From Rotaria macrura (Eukaryota; Rotifera; Eurotatoria; Philodinida; Philodinidae), in contig OENT01000021.1 of assembly GCA_900239685.1 (NCBI GenBank), positions 124,001 through 188,000 on the forward strand: a stretch of DNA of 64,000 nt, read 5' to 3'. Of the stretch, positions 51,328 through 64,000 are shown in pieces. Below the pieces are notes generated by a model. That model had not been told where the DNA came from. It did not search any database and worked only from the letters and a program-made list of their open reading frames with translations. Numbering within the stretch: position 1 is the first letter of the stretch; every line of letters starts with the position of its first letter. The translations under genes and the position numbers were made by a program.

Positions 51328-53219
51328 CGTTTATTTGAGTATCTTTGTTTCTTTCTGAGTTAATACAGTTCTTTTATAAGCTAAGTTTCGCGAATTCAAC
51401 TAAAATCATTAGAAACTGAGCTGAAACATTTCATTCGTAATCAAAATAATTGAAGAGTCTAGTTTGCCTGAGAGGTTACAATAGTCTTCGTGAAGGCATG
51501 ACAATAGTACTGGTTCGATTTTGGAAATAACAGTTGCTTTCTTCTATGTTGAAGATGTATCCCAAATGAGCTTCTATTCATTACATACTTGTTATATGGT
51601 GACAAGAGACAACGAGTACTAGTCTTTCCAAGTCGATATGCTCATTGATTCTTGAAAAGCAAGAATTTTATGCATTGAATGAGCATAGTTCTTCATATCG
51701 TGGTCTTATTTTCGTTGCAGATGTTTTTCATTCATCATCCATGTCAAATTGGAAACTTATAGTTTCTTTGACATTTAGTCGGTTGGGCATTCGTTTTTAC
51801 ATAACTTCGTCGTATAATTTTACGCACAAAATCTTATCTTTAATTAGTAAATTCGTATCATATTATCAAAATTAGTTAGACACTGTTTTATTTCAATGTC
51901 ATACATGAGCTACTCAAGTCAGCTCATTAACAGTAGTTAATGATACTATTCGGATTAGCCAACACGATATATCAAAGGGTGTACCCTTTACACAAATAAA
52001 AAAGAAAATTTATAGTCAATGCCGGATCCGACCTAGCACTAGATTCAATATACGACTTGTCAAAAGTGACTAGAGGCGAATATTTAGAGGCATATATTCA
52101 AAGTAATTCTGTTAAGTTGAGCTCTAGATGTATTTATCTCTTGTTTCATATTTTGTCATGTTCAAGTTTTAATTCTTCTGTCAATAAAAAATAGAAACCA
52201 CTTTCAATGGAAGCTTATAAAAAATACAATTAATAATAGCAACGTCGAATTGAACAAACATGATTTATTCAAACAACTCAGATACATATAAATACTAGAA
52301 CAAGAAAAACATTAATGCATGTAAAACTCGTACATAGAATCAACGATAATAGACAAATAGCTTTTCAATAAATTAAAACTTCATTGCACTTCTTCGAATG
52401 TTCTAAAATAGACGATAAATATTGCTCAAATTCTCATCTAGATTCTATCGTAAATGATCAGATCTTCGTGATTAATTGTAACATGATAAACATTGTAGTC
52501 GATACTATGAACGTTTATTAAGATTCTCGGACAATGGTTCTCAATGTTTTAAATCAAACTTAATTATTTGTAAAAAGTCTTTGAATTTCTTTCTATAGTG
52601 ATGAGTTGAATGTTTTGAACAATAATTTACCAACTTCCATAAATTTTTCCTGACGAAACAGGATAGTTCTGTTGGGAATTCATGATATTTTGATCTGTTT
52701 ATATATATATATATATATACATATGATGACAAACTCATCTGAAACAAGTCTCAGATGATTGCAATCCGTTAGATACAAATTTTTGCAAACTGGAACTTAT
52801 TCGTCAAACTCTGCCCATCATCAAATTACAACTGCTGCATTTGTTTGCCATGGATGGAATTCCAAGAATTCCTACGAAATAATATTTTTTATTTATGTAT
52901 TATACTATATTTGACCGACAATGTCATTCAATATGAAACAATGTTCTATCAAGGTTTTCTACATTTTTCTAGTTCATTATTGGTTGTTGTTTAATATTCC
53001 TAGAAATATTATTAAATTAATCTAATTTTATTGCTTGATTCTCTAATAGTATTAAAACACAAAAAAAAGACGATTATAATACGTTTGTTCGATGATTTGT
53101 TCTCTGCCAGGTTATTAACAATAAGGAGAATTTCATACTTTCAAGAAATCGTAACGTTCCATAGAAGAGAAAAAATTTCGATGAAAATTCAATACAGCAT
53201 CCTGCAAAATTGAAGTATT
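51328..53219. other. Intergenic and 3' UTR of elongin C
   Basis: AT-rich, with a (TA)n tract at 52700-52719. TTTATT at 53027-53032 is an AATAAA on the minus strand, about 190 nt past the elongin C stop, and is its likely polyadenylation signal. No other gene was recognised. Confidence 0.5.
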
Positions 53220-53659
53220 TTAACAATCAAGAAAATCCGATGCAACAAGCAATTCGAGTACAACTTGAATATCAATTGGAAATTCCGGGATATCAATTGA
53301 TGAACTAAAACAGTTTGTAAAAAAAATGCAACTCATCGATAAATATTCGACAGAAAATTAAACTTTTACTTTGTATATTTTGCCTTGTAAGCAAAATAAC
53401 GACAAACATTAATTAGAACATGAGATGGTATATCTTTGAGATATATTTCATTCGGTTGAGATTCAGAATATTGTCCTGGTCCACTCAACATATTTTTTAT
53501 TGTCGGAGATGCACTTATTGCAAAATCACGACGCACAACAAATTCATGTCCATCCGAAGAAATCAATTTTAAATACATTGAATCAGGTCCTTCTAATCCA
53601 CCGTAGATATTCGGTGGTGTAGCCGATGATGATGTAGCACCAGCAGTGTCCATGGGCAT
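53220..53659 (-). CDS. ELOC: Elongin C
   Basis: Two coding exons on the minus strand: 53659-53370 and 53304-53220, 124 residues. The first exon alone seems to end in AAG-TAA, but those bases are the donor (AA|GTAAAAG). The next exon, after TTTTAG, supplies the family's C-terminus: [12 protein letters not shown], then [12 protein letters not shown] and stop. The protein has the SKP1/BTB-like fold signature: [17 protein letters not shown] at about 28-44, MLSGPGQY (57-64) and [14 protein letters not shown] (76-89). Elongin C pairs with elongin B, links BC-box (VHL/SOCS-type) substrate receptors to CUL2/CUL5 ubiquitin ligases, and also serves the elongin A transcription elongation factor. It acts in nucleus and cytoplasm. 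The N-terminal 27 residues are a low-complexity extension compared with the usual about 112-residue protein. It lies downstream of the DGK gene on the same strand. Confidence 0.95.
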
Positions 53660-54608
53660 TTGTGAATTGGAGATAAATGGGAAGTAAATCTATAAAATCG
53701 AAAAATGAAAAGGAATATTGTTGTAGTCAATTATAAATCATTTGATTTTCCGCGTCCAAATAAGTAACAATCTCTACCCAAAACAAAGAAAAATAAAAGA
53801 ATATCCTTCCCTTGAATCCAGTGAGTCTCTGCAAACACAAAAAAACGAAGAGAAGGTGAATATATTAAATGTATAATATTTATTTGAATTGTCGAGAAAA
53901 AAGAGACAAAAAGAATAATCTCCAGCGGGAGAAAAAGAGCGCGCACAGAACAGTCATGAGAGAAATAGACATCCAGACACACACACACACTTGACAAGAA
54001 TCTTCTGCGGTTATACACGAAAAAAACCAAAGGATAGATAGCATTTTGTGACAAAGAAAAAACCGCACAAGTATCTATTAGGTAAATACGAACGAGAATC
54101 ACTGTTCTAGTAGTTAGTTATTAATGTATAATTTAGATTAAGAGAAAAAAAAAAGAAAGAAAAAGGACTAAAAACACAAACACAAACACACTATTCGATC
54201 GCGAAAAAAAAGAAATAAAAGATAGAGACAAATAATTGCGAGAAAAAAATTTTGCCTAAAAAAACAATCAGCAGCAGCGACTAGAGTTTTGACTGAGATT
54301 GATTTGTTTTTTTAAATAATATTTTTCTGCTTATCTATGTCTGTTATTGAAATATTATGCACGCGTACATTCCATAGAAATCTCTATTCTACTTCGGTTT
54401 TCTTTTCTTTTGATATGTATACAAATAAAAGAGAGTGAAAGAGAGACAGAAAGAGAGACAGAGAGAAAGAGGAGGGACGCGTACGTTGCCAATATTTTCT
54501 ATGCAAAATGTAATGACTAGAATTTTATGTTTCCGGAGATAAATATATATATACATATATATGTTTATCTCAGACCAGCTGAGAAAAAGAAAAAGGAAAA
54601 GAAAGAAT
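53660..54608. other. Spacer between DGK stop and elongin C start
   Basis: Holds the DGK 3' UTR and the elongin C promoter/5' UTR. It has purine-rich and A-rich blocks on the + strand. Frames of up to 123 codons on the minus strand (such as 53731-54102) are low-complexity and match no family. A TATTTATTT stretch near 53879 could be a polyadenylation signal for DGK, but this is uncertain. Confidence 0.45.
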
Positions 54609-57600
54609 TCAACATTTTGAGTCCTCATCTCCATCAGGAAAATAGACACTTGGCTCAGTATTTCGACGTTTGATCTTCGATTTTCGTTTTCGGAGCATTG
54701 TTGCCTACATAGAAAATGAACTTTAGAAGATTTCTTTGTTCGTGCTTTCTAAAACTTACTTTTAGTGCTGATCGTATTATAGTTATGTCACAGGGAGGTT
54801 GAAGCCATGGTTCACCATCAACTTGAACTGGTACTGGATAATCATTGTTCATGCGAATATGAACCTAGAATATTCATTCATTTATTGACTTTATTAAAAC
54901 ACGAACAAATAAATTCGAATCTTACATGTCCACCCTGAGCAAGACGAACGGCCGATCGAATGCCCGACTGAATTTGACCAAGATGTACAATACCAGTGAC
55001 GCCGACTACTTCTAACATTCCATCATAATGTGTTGGTCGACTAAATTTATCATCTTTTTCGTGTCCCCATAAATTGGCACCACTTGCCCAACTAGAAAAA
55101 AGATACATGTATATGTAGATATTTGTTTTCCAAGGTTATAATTTGGATCGGTTTATCTTCTGGGATATTAATAAAGTTTGTTTTACCTGAGTATATTCAT
55201 GATAATGATGCCTTCAAGTGACGGCAAATCCACACGTTTTCCATCGACTTCAAGTACAATATCTCGCGTGAAATCTTTCAAACCGCCTTTCTTCATCATT
55301 TTTCGTAAGCCTGTCTTCAGGTAATATCCTTTAGCTTGTATTCTTAAATAGAGTAAATAAACAGATTTTAGGTTGTAAAGTAGAAAAACCTAATAAAACT
55401 CATTTATCCTACCGGCTATTAAATTTATTTGGATTTTCTTCTCGTGCCATATGAAAATCCAAACAAATATCAGCATCAAGACCAAGTCCAAAATAATTAT
55501 TCATAACAAACATTTCCGTTTTATCTTCACTTGTTGAACCTTCTTGTAAGACAATCTAAATAAAATGAAAATGTTTTTTTTTGACTCATTTACTGACAAA
55601 CCTATTCTATTACAACATTGCAATATGCTTTCTATGTACTTCGTTATCTTTTTCGTTCTGAATAAGATTTAAATCTATTAAGCTTACGTGCAGATTTTTT
55701 TTCTGATCTGCACACGTATATGTCTCTACACGCGAGGACTTATAGTCTTAGATCGATTTCTATTTTTATCTCATTTGACGAGAGCATTTCAAAGAAAAAA
55801 ACAAATAAGTACTATGCTAGTCACTTGACGAACTAACAGGTCTACGATTTCGAATCTATACAAGATCCATGCAAATTTTCCTTCCAGGAATCGTCAGTTG
55901 TTTTGTAGAATTCAATTATTTTGTTTAAAAAAACGTTTTGCAACTGCAACAGTTTTAAAAATTCCCATCCTAATTCTTATTCAATAGGTTTCAATCTAAT
56001 TCAGTATATTGAAAGTCAAGTGTAACACTATCATAGATTAAAGAAATGATCCATCTGCATCATACATCATTATCAGTGGTGAGCAAAAAGAAGGCCTAAG
56101 AATTACTATGTATGAACAGTAGACAAGTACACTAATGTCAAAGGCGGTTAGAGTGACGCTTCTACGAAAGATTATTAGTCACTAATATTGTTATGACCTT
56201 CACTAGAAAAATATCTTTTATATAAGTAATTAGCATTAGAATCTATACACGAACCGGTAAAGCTACAGCTGGTGGTGGTAAATTGAGTTTTCTTATTTTT
56301 TTCCTTTTTTCTTCTACATTGGTTGTTGTTGCACTGGCTGCTGTTGTTGTTGATTTACTACTATTTGTATCTGATACTGTTGTTGGTACACGTTTATCTT
56401 GATCTTGATGAAAAACAACAGTCCAACGATCTAATTTGATTTCTTCAGCTTCAACGATATCCCTGAGCAATGCTAATGGTTCTTCGCCACCTGTATAACC
56501 CGAACCCCAACGCAGAACACGTGCTAAATCATTTCCCGTACCAAGTGGTACGATGCCAACAGGTGGAGATTGGCATAAAGCATCTTGTCCAACATTATCT
56601 AAACAACTAAGTACCCAGCCGACGGTTCCATCTCCTCCACATGTTAATATACGATAATGTGGAATATTTCGAAAAACATATAAACCAGGTAATGGTCCAC
56701 CATTCTGTAAATCAAACACTTGATGTGGATTAAGTAGATGACGAAAATTTGTTATTAATTCGGCTCCTTGTTGTCCACCCGACTTAACATTAACAAAAAC
56801 AAGTAATGGACTTATATTTGATGGTATGGCTTGTGACTGTATATTAGGTAACATTAATACTAATAATTGTTTTTGATCATGATATGCTTGTCGTAATATT
56901 GAATACGCACGTGTTGCACGATCACTATCATTATAAACTAAGACCATAGCTCCGTGCTCATAATAAATAACTTCCATATTATCCCATTTTAAATCTTTAT
57001 TCGACTTAAATATATCTTGAAAAAGAATTTTTTCATATTGTTTTTCTGTACGTGGTCCTGGAGGTAAATTTCCAACAAATAGGGATACCGATGGTCCATG
57101 TGGATCATCTTTATGTTGTAAATAGAAACGTGTTACACGATGACTGCGAACAGATTCCTGTAAAATAGAAAGATATGACCTAGAATAGATTCATTTGTTT
57201 TCAATTACTTTTCTCTGTTGTCTTAAAACATTTAATGGATATTCATTAGGTTCTAATATTCGATCTGTATAATTAACATTGGATATAAGTAAGACTTCGA
57301 CCAGCGAATATTTTTCAGCATTTACATTAGTTAAACCAAAATCTGATAGAGCTTTCGCTATAACTTCTGTAGTTGTACTCGATGATGTAACTTTAATAAT
57401 TTTAAAACAATCGTGAGTTCTATATTAAAATAAAAGCAAAAAAAAACATTCGAAGAAATTTTGTTTAATCAAACGAAAGCGAAGAGATCAACATACTTAA
57501 GAATGCCAGGATAAACTCGAACATAATCAAAATCCATGTCACCTCGTTCTTTATATCGAATATATATATTAAGTTTACGACGATTGAATTGTTTAAGGGA

Positions 57601-60600
57601 CTTTAATGGCATTGTTTCATCAAGTGGTTGATCACCGCCAACTGAAACAAACAAAACAAGCATATGAACATCGTTGAAATTCGTTGCTGCTCGTTTTCAA
57701 CGATTTCTATACCTTCATCTGTAGGTACAGTTATACAATATTTTGTGCTATCATCGTTGATATGGAATGTGCGGAGAGCAGCCTCCTATAAATGAGAAAT
57801 CATCCGTGGTTTTTTTCCTTTTCTGATTAATAAAAGGAATTTCGTTTTGAAATTATTACCAGAATTTGGGCATAAGTTGCTTGTTTAGCTACGGATATAG
57901 AACGTGGAGTGCCATTACGAAAAGTTGCATTGCCATCATAAACTCGAATTGTTTCTAAGAGAGAAAACGAATCACGAAACATTTGATTAAAATTTCTATG
58001 ACATGTTTCGTATTTATGATATAGAATGTTTAACATATGTTTTTTGTCTTGCTATAACCAAGAACAATTCTTATTCTACGGTCTTCATATAAATGACTCA
58101 ACTTCTATAATTCTTGACATAACAAAACGAAATTTCTCTTGTTACTTCATCAGTTAAAATAACGCTTATGTACAAACTCATCATTTTCAATATGTTAGAA
58201 TTACTTTTGAATGAATTGCATTTGACAAACTACCTTGCTTGATAGATTATCGAGCATGAATGAAGCAAGATCGTTTTCTGTCCAGTTTAATTAATTTTTG
58301 AAACTAAAACTCAATGTCTTTCTTTCTGATACATCGTATGCTGTTGATCCTAAGACTGCCTTCATTTTATGTCCGTAAATTAAATTAACATACAAACAAT
58401 CAGCTCCAGAAAAACTCATTATCATTCCGAGATACTACACATGTTTTGAATTTTGCTCTAGAACACTGTGTCATTCAAACGATAGTGTACGATTTGTTTA
58501 TCACGGACAAATTAATGACACTAGACTTCATACATAATTCCAACATTGGAGATGTTGTTTAGGATCCTAGACTGTAAATGTCATAATCAAAAAATAATAA
58601 TTTTACGTTTTATTCTAAGACTGTAAAAGTCTCATTTCTTAAGATACATTTTAGTTCTGAGAAATATCTCTTATTTCTGTCTTTCATGTTTTTATAATGA
58701 GTTAATGATGTTCAAACGACATTCTTTTTTAACATAATCCTGCTTATTTGAGTTATAAAATAAAACATATTAATAATAATAATAGTAGAATCTCACCTCG
58801 TTCTTCTTCTTCATCTTGTTGTCCTTTACTGCTTAGTTTTTCTCGCCTTGTTTTACTGGGTGCACTATCCATTTGTACATTTGGACTCGAAAGAGCTTCT
58901 GCTCCTCGATTTCGATGGTCTTTATCTACTCCAATACTACTGCTGGCATCAGCATCACCACCAGACTGATGTTCTGTCGATGAAGTTCTCACTAAAATAT
59001 ATACAATTCGATATTTAATAATTACATATGACATGAATATGATTGAATATATATATGGGTGTGTGTGCGTGTAGAAAAAGATAAAAAAGCCAAGATCAAC
59101 AATCATAGGTTCATGCAAGTAGAACAACTTATATGAAAATAGAGGAAACGTGCTAAGTATTAAATGATGTAAAATATGATTGGTACCCATACAAGTGGGT
59201 CGTTGTGATCTTAGTTGATTCGGGGTTGAATTGTTTTTTCGTGGTAAAACTAATGATGATCGCCGTTGTAAACGTCGAACGAAATTTGAACGACTTCGTT
59301 TTTCTCCTTTGATTACATCACTGGCACTTAGTCGTGAGGCTGTAAAAATATGGATGAAGGTGCAAAATTACAAAATACAAATGTACGAATGAAGCTAGAT
59401 ATAAGTCGATGCAGACAAGGGAAAATTCAACAATATTGATAAACGAAGAGACAAAAAAAGTATGTGTACATATATATTTAATTTTTTTACTCACTTATAA
59501 GTAAAGTACTTTTTGTGTCTGATGCTGAATTTATAATATAATCAGGTCCTGTAACAGCATTATTATTTGATTGTGAAGTAATATTTTGCATGGGTTTAGA
59601 CATATTATTGCCAATGCCCAATATGAGATCTTTATTGAGATCAGCTATACGTGGAATTGATATAGCGTACGGTGGAATTATGATATCTCTTAGAGTTCCA
59701 AAGCCGCATTCTTCTGGTACACGTGAACGGCAGGTACTATGAGTCTATAAAAATACAATTGTATATGTTTTGATAAAAACCAGTTTTGAGATTAAAATCG
59801 GCACAATCCTTACTGTTATTCCACACCATTCACATCTCATACCAGCAAGACATTCACTTGACCAACAAGTTTTTCGACAAACTGCACACTTAGAATTCGT
59901 TGGTAAATTTCCTTCACGCCAATGATGATGGTGTCTGACTGAACTTGTTGACTACAATGAACAGAGTACATTACACATTATACATCATTATGAAAGATTG
60001 ACTACACAAAGAATTGATTGTCGGCTTATTGAGAAAGACTTGATAGTCAATCTAATCATGTTTATACAATATTGACTTCTTCGTTTATCAATAGATGGCA
60101 CTATTCGTAGTAGAAGTGCTTATCGTAATAAATACATCAAGTCTTTTTCAAAAAGCTTATATTTATTTCTCCATGTAGTCAAAAGTTAATCGAACAATTA
60201 AATTACATTATCTCTTGTTGGTGCATATGTAGCTGTTTCACGACAGTCATTAACAGCAAAATCTTTGCAATCATCGTGTGCATAGTATTCGCAAACTAAG
60301 TAAAATGAGAAAACAAATGTTTAAATATGTTGTTATACAAAAAACTAAAATGATTTATTAGTAATTTCATTATTAGTCTATTAGTCATATGACGAAGTTG
60401 TTGTCATTTTAAACTTTTCTTTACCTGTTTAAAACTTCTGAATACAAAACAATAAACATGAGTGACGACATAAACACAAACATACCTTCACATCGGACAG
60501 CTGAGATATCTTCAAGTCGTTTTCGACATATATTGCAAAATTTACGTTTAAACCGGGATATATCCGACCATATGTGGCACACGGGATTCTTAAATGAAAA

Positions 60601-62810
60601 ACCGTAATGTGAAATGGCATCTTCATTGATATGAAAATCATCTGGAAAGTTTTGTTTACAGTTCATCAAATATTTTCATTCGCATACTTAAAAAAATTAT
60701 GAAGAGTTATTTTCAAAACATCGGTTATATAATAGGAAAACTTTTCCAAGTACTCAACGTATGCTAGGAAATTATTTATCACATTTGACAATTCTAGATG
60801 GATTGCTGATGGAATGACCATTGAAAGACAATAGAAGTATTTTCGATAGAATTTACAGATCGATCACAACTATAGTGTTAACCATTAAGATTCGAACTAC
60901 TTATTCGTCGGGTAAATCAGAAAAAAAAATGAATTGCTTTTCAGTTGACACTAGATGTATTGACAAACTACTTTATCCTCTTAATCCCTCCTGATTTCAA
61001 TGATGTTCTATTGATGCAACCCTCCAAAAAATTTGCTTTTCTAATGAATTTCTGATAGTCTATCTAAACTGAATGCGTCATCGATTTAGAGAACTTAGGT
61101 AGTAGGGAAGTATCACAGAAAGTTCACATGTTTGAATAAAACTCTCTTAAAGATGTAACACTTGTAACAATGAAAATCCTCTCCGATGAGTAGGGTAAAT
61201 AAAATTTTGACTCATTTTTTATCCATCGAACCATCATATTGCGATGTTTTAAAATGGATATTCAATAGAGTTGATTGAAATTTAAATAAGAACTTAATTC
61301 TTTTTGGATTTTAATGAGAACACATTGTGGTATCGGCATAGACTTGTCCTTGAAGTCGAATGAATGATTGAATTTTACGAGTTTTCTTCATTAGATTATT
61401 GCTACACTTGTACGGTTCTTGTTGTTTGACTCTTCAAGATATCTCTTAGAAGAATTGATTTTAAACCAACTTTGCATAGAAATGATCCTTTACAAGATAA
61501 TATTGTCATGGGATATTTTTCGATTCTTTTTTGTTTGCTTTCTGCTTTTGCCTGTTGTATTTGAGAAAAAAGTATCTTTCTTATCATACAAGCAACCTAA
61601 CAAAAATTTACAATTTTATGATTTCAGATTGAAAAAATTTTCTCCAACTTAGTGACACTATCCTTATTGACGATTGTATAAGAAAATTTGTTAAGGTGTG
61701 ACACCGATGAAGCGTTAAGCAAATGACAAGAAATCTTTTCACGATGTTCATTCGATTGAGCAAAATTCACAACTGAAAAACGATAAGTATGTGGGACTAT
61801 CCTTTGTCGTACATAGTGACGTGTACTGTCATGAGTTTCGGAGTGAACTAAACATCTACTCAAGTTTTAAATGCTAGCAAGATAAACGTTTCGGACTGTG
61901 TAAAATGCAAAATAATTATGTTATACATTACTATCTTTACATCAAGGTCGCGTTGGTAAATTGTTCGATTATTATTCATGGGTTGATAATAGTTACTTAT
62001 ATTATTTTACTGATCATAGAATACATAACTATCACGGGATATTGTCACTCAAGTAATAACAAACAGTGGACAACTGTTTAATGCCCAAATAAAATTTTGA
62101 ATAAACTAAAACTCTTATAGAAATCAATACAAGACATATTTTTCATAGTGCAGTATTTCATAGATTATTTATCAATACATGGAAGTATTTTAATGTGCTA
62201 ACTCAATATCTACAAATAACTAGACAAAACAAACAATTACTTTGATTAGTATAGGTGCAATGCTTGAGCATGGTGAAATGACATGTTTTCGACAACGATC
62301 ATGACAAATGAAATTGCATACTAAAACAAAACTTTTCTACGTAAATAGTGTTGAAACAAATAAGTTACCTTCGCAGTAATATCCTTGTCCAATGAGACCC
62401 CATAACATTTCGACACAGTGATGACAGTATGTTGGTTTATGAAATGTTTTCTTAACGAAAAAATGTCCATTATTTTCATATGACTGCTGATGTGTGTTTG
62501 AAGAATCTGTATTTAGTGAAAGTGATGATGATGGTTTAGTCATTGTAGTTAAACTTGTTCCATCACAAAATGTCGAATCGTCGTTATCACCGCCGAGTGT
62601 TGATGAGTGGTACCAAGGAGATGTCGACGAACTCATCATCGTTTGTTGATGGTGTGTCGAAGTGCATACAGATGGTGATGATGGTACTTTATTTAGAACA
62701 GGTGAATTATTATTGTTATTATTATTATTTTTGTTATAATGGAAATATAAGTATTTTAATTTTCGATGATGATCGTGTTGTTTTTGTTGACTTTGGCCAG
62801 TATTGGCCAT
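54609..62810 (-). CDS. DGKQ: Diacylglycerol kinase, theta type
   Basis: I reconstruct 18 minus-strand exons with consistent phases: 62810-62369, 62320-62241, 60588-60486, 60295-60207, 59951-59814, 59744-59495, 59339-59187, 58991-58797, 57954-57860, 57785-57713, 57641-57497, 57419-57209, 57157-56255, 55555-55413, 55342-55187, 55091-54926, 54864-54760, 54704-54609. The sum is 3543 nt, 1180 residues. An Asn/Ser-rich N-terminus is followed by three C1 zinc fingers with all ligands present (H116-C165, H179-C226, H248-C297), a low-complexity linker, a Ras-associating domain from about 484 ([10 protein letters not shown]), a second RA-like segment (about 589-658), [10 protein letters not shown], and the split kinase: catalytic part from about 776 with GGDGT at 832-836 and [15 protein letters not shown], then the accessory part from 960 to the end. 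A Ser/Thr-rich insert precedes the accessory part. Three C1 domains with RA mark the theta/DGK-1 class. It phosphorylates diacylglycerol to phosphatidic acid at membranes and so damps DAG signalling, as DGK-1 does at nematode synapses. The N-terminal start is the first ATG of the exon. Confidence 0.93.
60589..62240 (-). other. Largest intron of the DGK gene
   Basis: About 1.65 kb between the exons of C1 domains 1 and 2. The acceptor is chosen at TTTCATTTAAG|AATCCC so that LIK is followed by NPVCH in phase 0. A competing AG 57 bases upstream (TTTCCAG) would break phase. No other coding sequence was recognised in the intron. Confidence 0.6.
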
Positions 62811-63767
62811 TAAAAAAGACGACGTCGCCGACGCATCGTCAATCTTAACGATATCGGAAAGTTGTTATGGATTAGAAATGAGATCATTAGTATAGTCATT
62901 TTTGTTTCTATCTGTTAATCTTTCTATATATATGTATCTGTATATTTATTTGTTTATGTTGAGTTTTTCCTCAATCGAACTCATACATGCACCGACATCG
63001 GCGACAGCCATGATGAATCTAGAGAGAATGTGAAACTCCACTCAAGATGTTACTCCCGACTCTCACGTCTGTCCGAAATCGCTCAATTATGATATTAAAT
63101 TGCGCTAGAAGACAATAAAAAATTATTTCAAACATTTATAGAGGAAGAAATATAATTTGAAAGAAAATTTGTATTTGTTTATAGATGTCGCTGAGAAAAA
63201 TTTGTTTTTAATTGAATTTTATTCCATAGGTAAATGCATGATTACCAATATGGTTTCATTTTTATTATTTTAAAGACAGGCAGACAGGCAGATACAAAGA
63301 TAGACAGATATGACGTATTTTGATTTAATTAAATCATTCGTCGGAAACGATTTCAATGAGACTTGACAAGGGTATCATGAAGAGAAGATTAGTTTTGATC
63401 AATGATTTTCACACATCGATGAAAAGTTTTTTATTTCATATTAAATTTCATAAAATTAAATGAACTTGAAGTTCTGTAGCAGCTACTGAAAAACGATTTT
63501 ACTTATGATCAATGGAACGTTAATATTTGTGTCATTCATTCACTAATTAAATGTATCTACACGATGAATGTAACAACCCTTATCGTTTCTTTTTTGGTTT
63601 GGAAAATTTCTACTTAATCATCTGAGTACTATTTTAACAAAAGACATAAAGCCATGTTTTCATGATAGCATTGATATTCAGATCAGTTAAATTTAATTAA
63701 TCAGCATTGAAATTTTCATTTTTGCTTTAGATACTTCGTATTTTATAATCAACAGCTAATAAACAAA
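62811..63767. promoter_or_regulatory. Shared upstream region of DGK and NAA10
   Basis: The two genes start head-to-head, about 960 bp apart, so this segment must hold both 5' UTRs and both promoters. The DGK-proximal end has GACG/CGAC-rich motifs (62818-62850), unusual for this AT-rich DNA. Short CAGG(C/T)AGA(C/T)A-type repeats lie near 63276-63306. No TATA box or start site is certain. Confidence 0.4.
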
Positions 63768-64000
63768 ATGATCATAAGAAATACTACTGTAAGTGACGTT
63801 TCGTTCAAATGAATCGAATGAAAATATTTTTTTTTCTAATAGCCTGAAGATTTAATAAATATGCAAACTTGCAATTTACTTTGTCTACCTGAAAATTATC
63901 AACTTAAATATTATTTTTATCATGGTCTATCATGGCCACAGCTATCGTATGTTGCTGAAGATGATAGTGGCAAAATTGTTGGTTATGTTTTAGCAAAAAT
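63768..64000 (+). CDS. NAA10: N-alpha-acetyltransferase 10 (NatA catalytic subunit), partial
   Basis: Two exons are visible: 63768-63788 (MIIRNTT) and from 63843 to the window end, with a 54-nt intron (GTAAGT..TAATAG). The 59 visible residues match the N-terminus of NAA10/ARD1: [20 protein letters not shown], then [18 protein letters not shown] and [10 protein letters not shown]. In the family this covers the first helices and strands of the GNAT fold, including the loop that shapes the peptide site; the acetyl-CoA-binding RxxGxA/G motif lies beyond the edge. With NAA15 the enzyme acetylates the N-terminal residue of nascent proteins at the ribosome after Met removal. The 7-residue first exon is easily missed; the internal ATG at 63861 would drop the first helix. 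The gene is truncated by the window, not broken. Confidence 0.95.

Noticed and set aside
51980-52080. tRNA-like GC-richer patch
   Set aside because: No acceptor stem pairing and no T-loop; not a tRNA.
52757-52883. Short + strand frame with Leu-rich peptide (LIRQTLPIIKLQLLHLF)
   Set aside because: About 45 codons only, no start or splice support; lies in the likely 3' flank of elongin C.
53731-54102. 123-codon minus-strand frame
   Set aside because: Low-complexity hydrophobic peptide in the A/purine-rich spacer between DGK and elongin C; no family similarity.
60589-60646. Upstream extension of DGK exon 3 ([17 protein letters not shown])
   Set aside because: The acceptor needed (TTTCCAG) leaves the wrong phase after the LIK exon; the acceptor TTTAAG at 60589 keeps phase and family alignment.
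62555-62848. 97-codon + strand frame
   Set aside because: Antisense shadow of the Asn/Ser-rich first exon of the DGK gene.

Overview
The window is AT-rich animal nuclear DNA. Genes have short introns (many about 50-80 nt, with GT..AG borders), single-exon receptor genes, and wide stretches without genes. The F-box/LRR-type protein, the FMRFamide-receptor-like GPCR and the single-exon DUF3431 protein fit a bdelloid rotifer best. That assignment is inferred from protein style and intron size; no marker gene proves it.

Layout. 1-4.3 kb: a cluster of small non-autonomous DNA-transposon-like inverted-repeat elements, including one with a perfect 9-bp terminal repeat and a perfect 8-bp target duplication (hAT-like). 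4.35-5.25 kb: intronless DUF3431 membrane protein (+). 5.3-19.3 kb: no complete gene; two larger inverted-repeat elements (10.05-10.44 kb, with a G-run/N-gap/C-run at its centre, and 13.06-14.80 kb with about 390-bp arms) and a possible kinase-like exon remnant. 19.3-26.0 kb: two tandem paralogous bZIP transcription factors of the PAR/CES-2/Giant type (+), each with an intron directly after an ATG. 31.7-33.9 kb: two-exon F-box/LRR-like protein (+). 43.7-44.9 kb: intronless rhodopsin-like GPCR (+). 50.6-51.3 kb: a further inverted-repeat element. 53.2-53.7 kb: elongin C (-), two coding exons. 54.6-62.8 kb: diacylglycerol kinase theta-type gene (-), reconstructed as 18 coding exons and 1180 codons. 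63.77 kb to the end: first two exons of NAA10/ARD1, the NatA catalytic subunit (+), cut by the window edge and head-to-head with the DGK gene.

The genes are unrelated housekeeping, signalling and regulatory genes; there is no operon or metabolic cluster. The functional links that can be proposed are cross- or auto-regulation of the two bZIP paralogs (a perfect PAR-type site lies upstream of the first) and a possible shared promoter region between DGK and NAA10. I found no CRISPR array, rRNA or tRNA, and no clearly novel multi-gene system. The most unusual items are the inverted-repeat elements, the tandem bZIP pair and the possible transferred DUF3431 gene.
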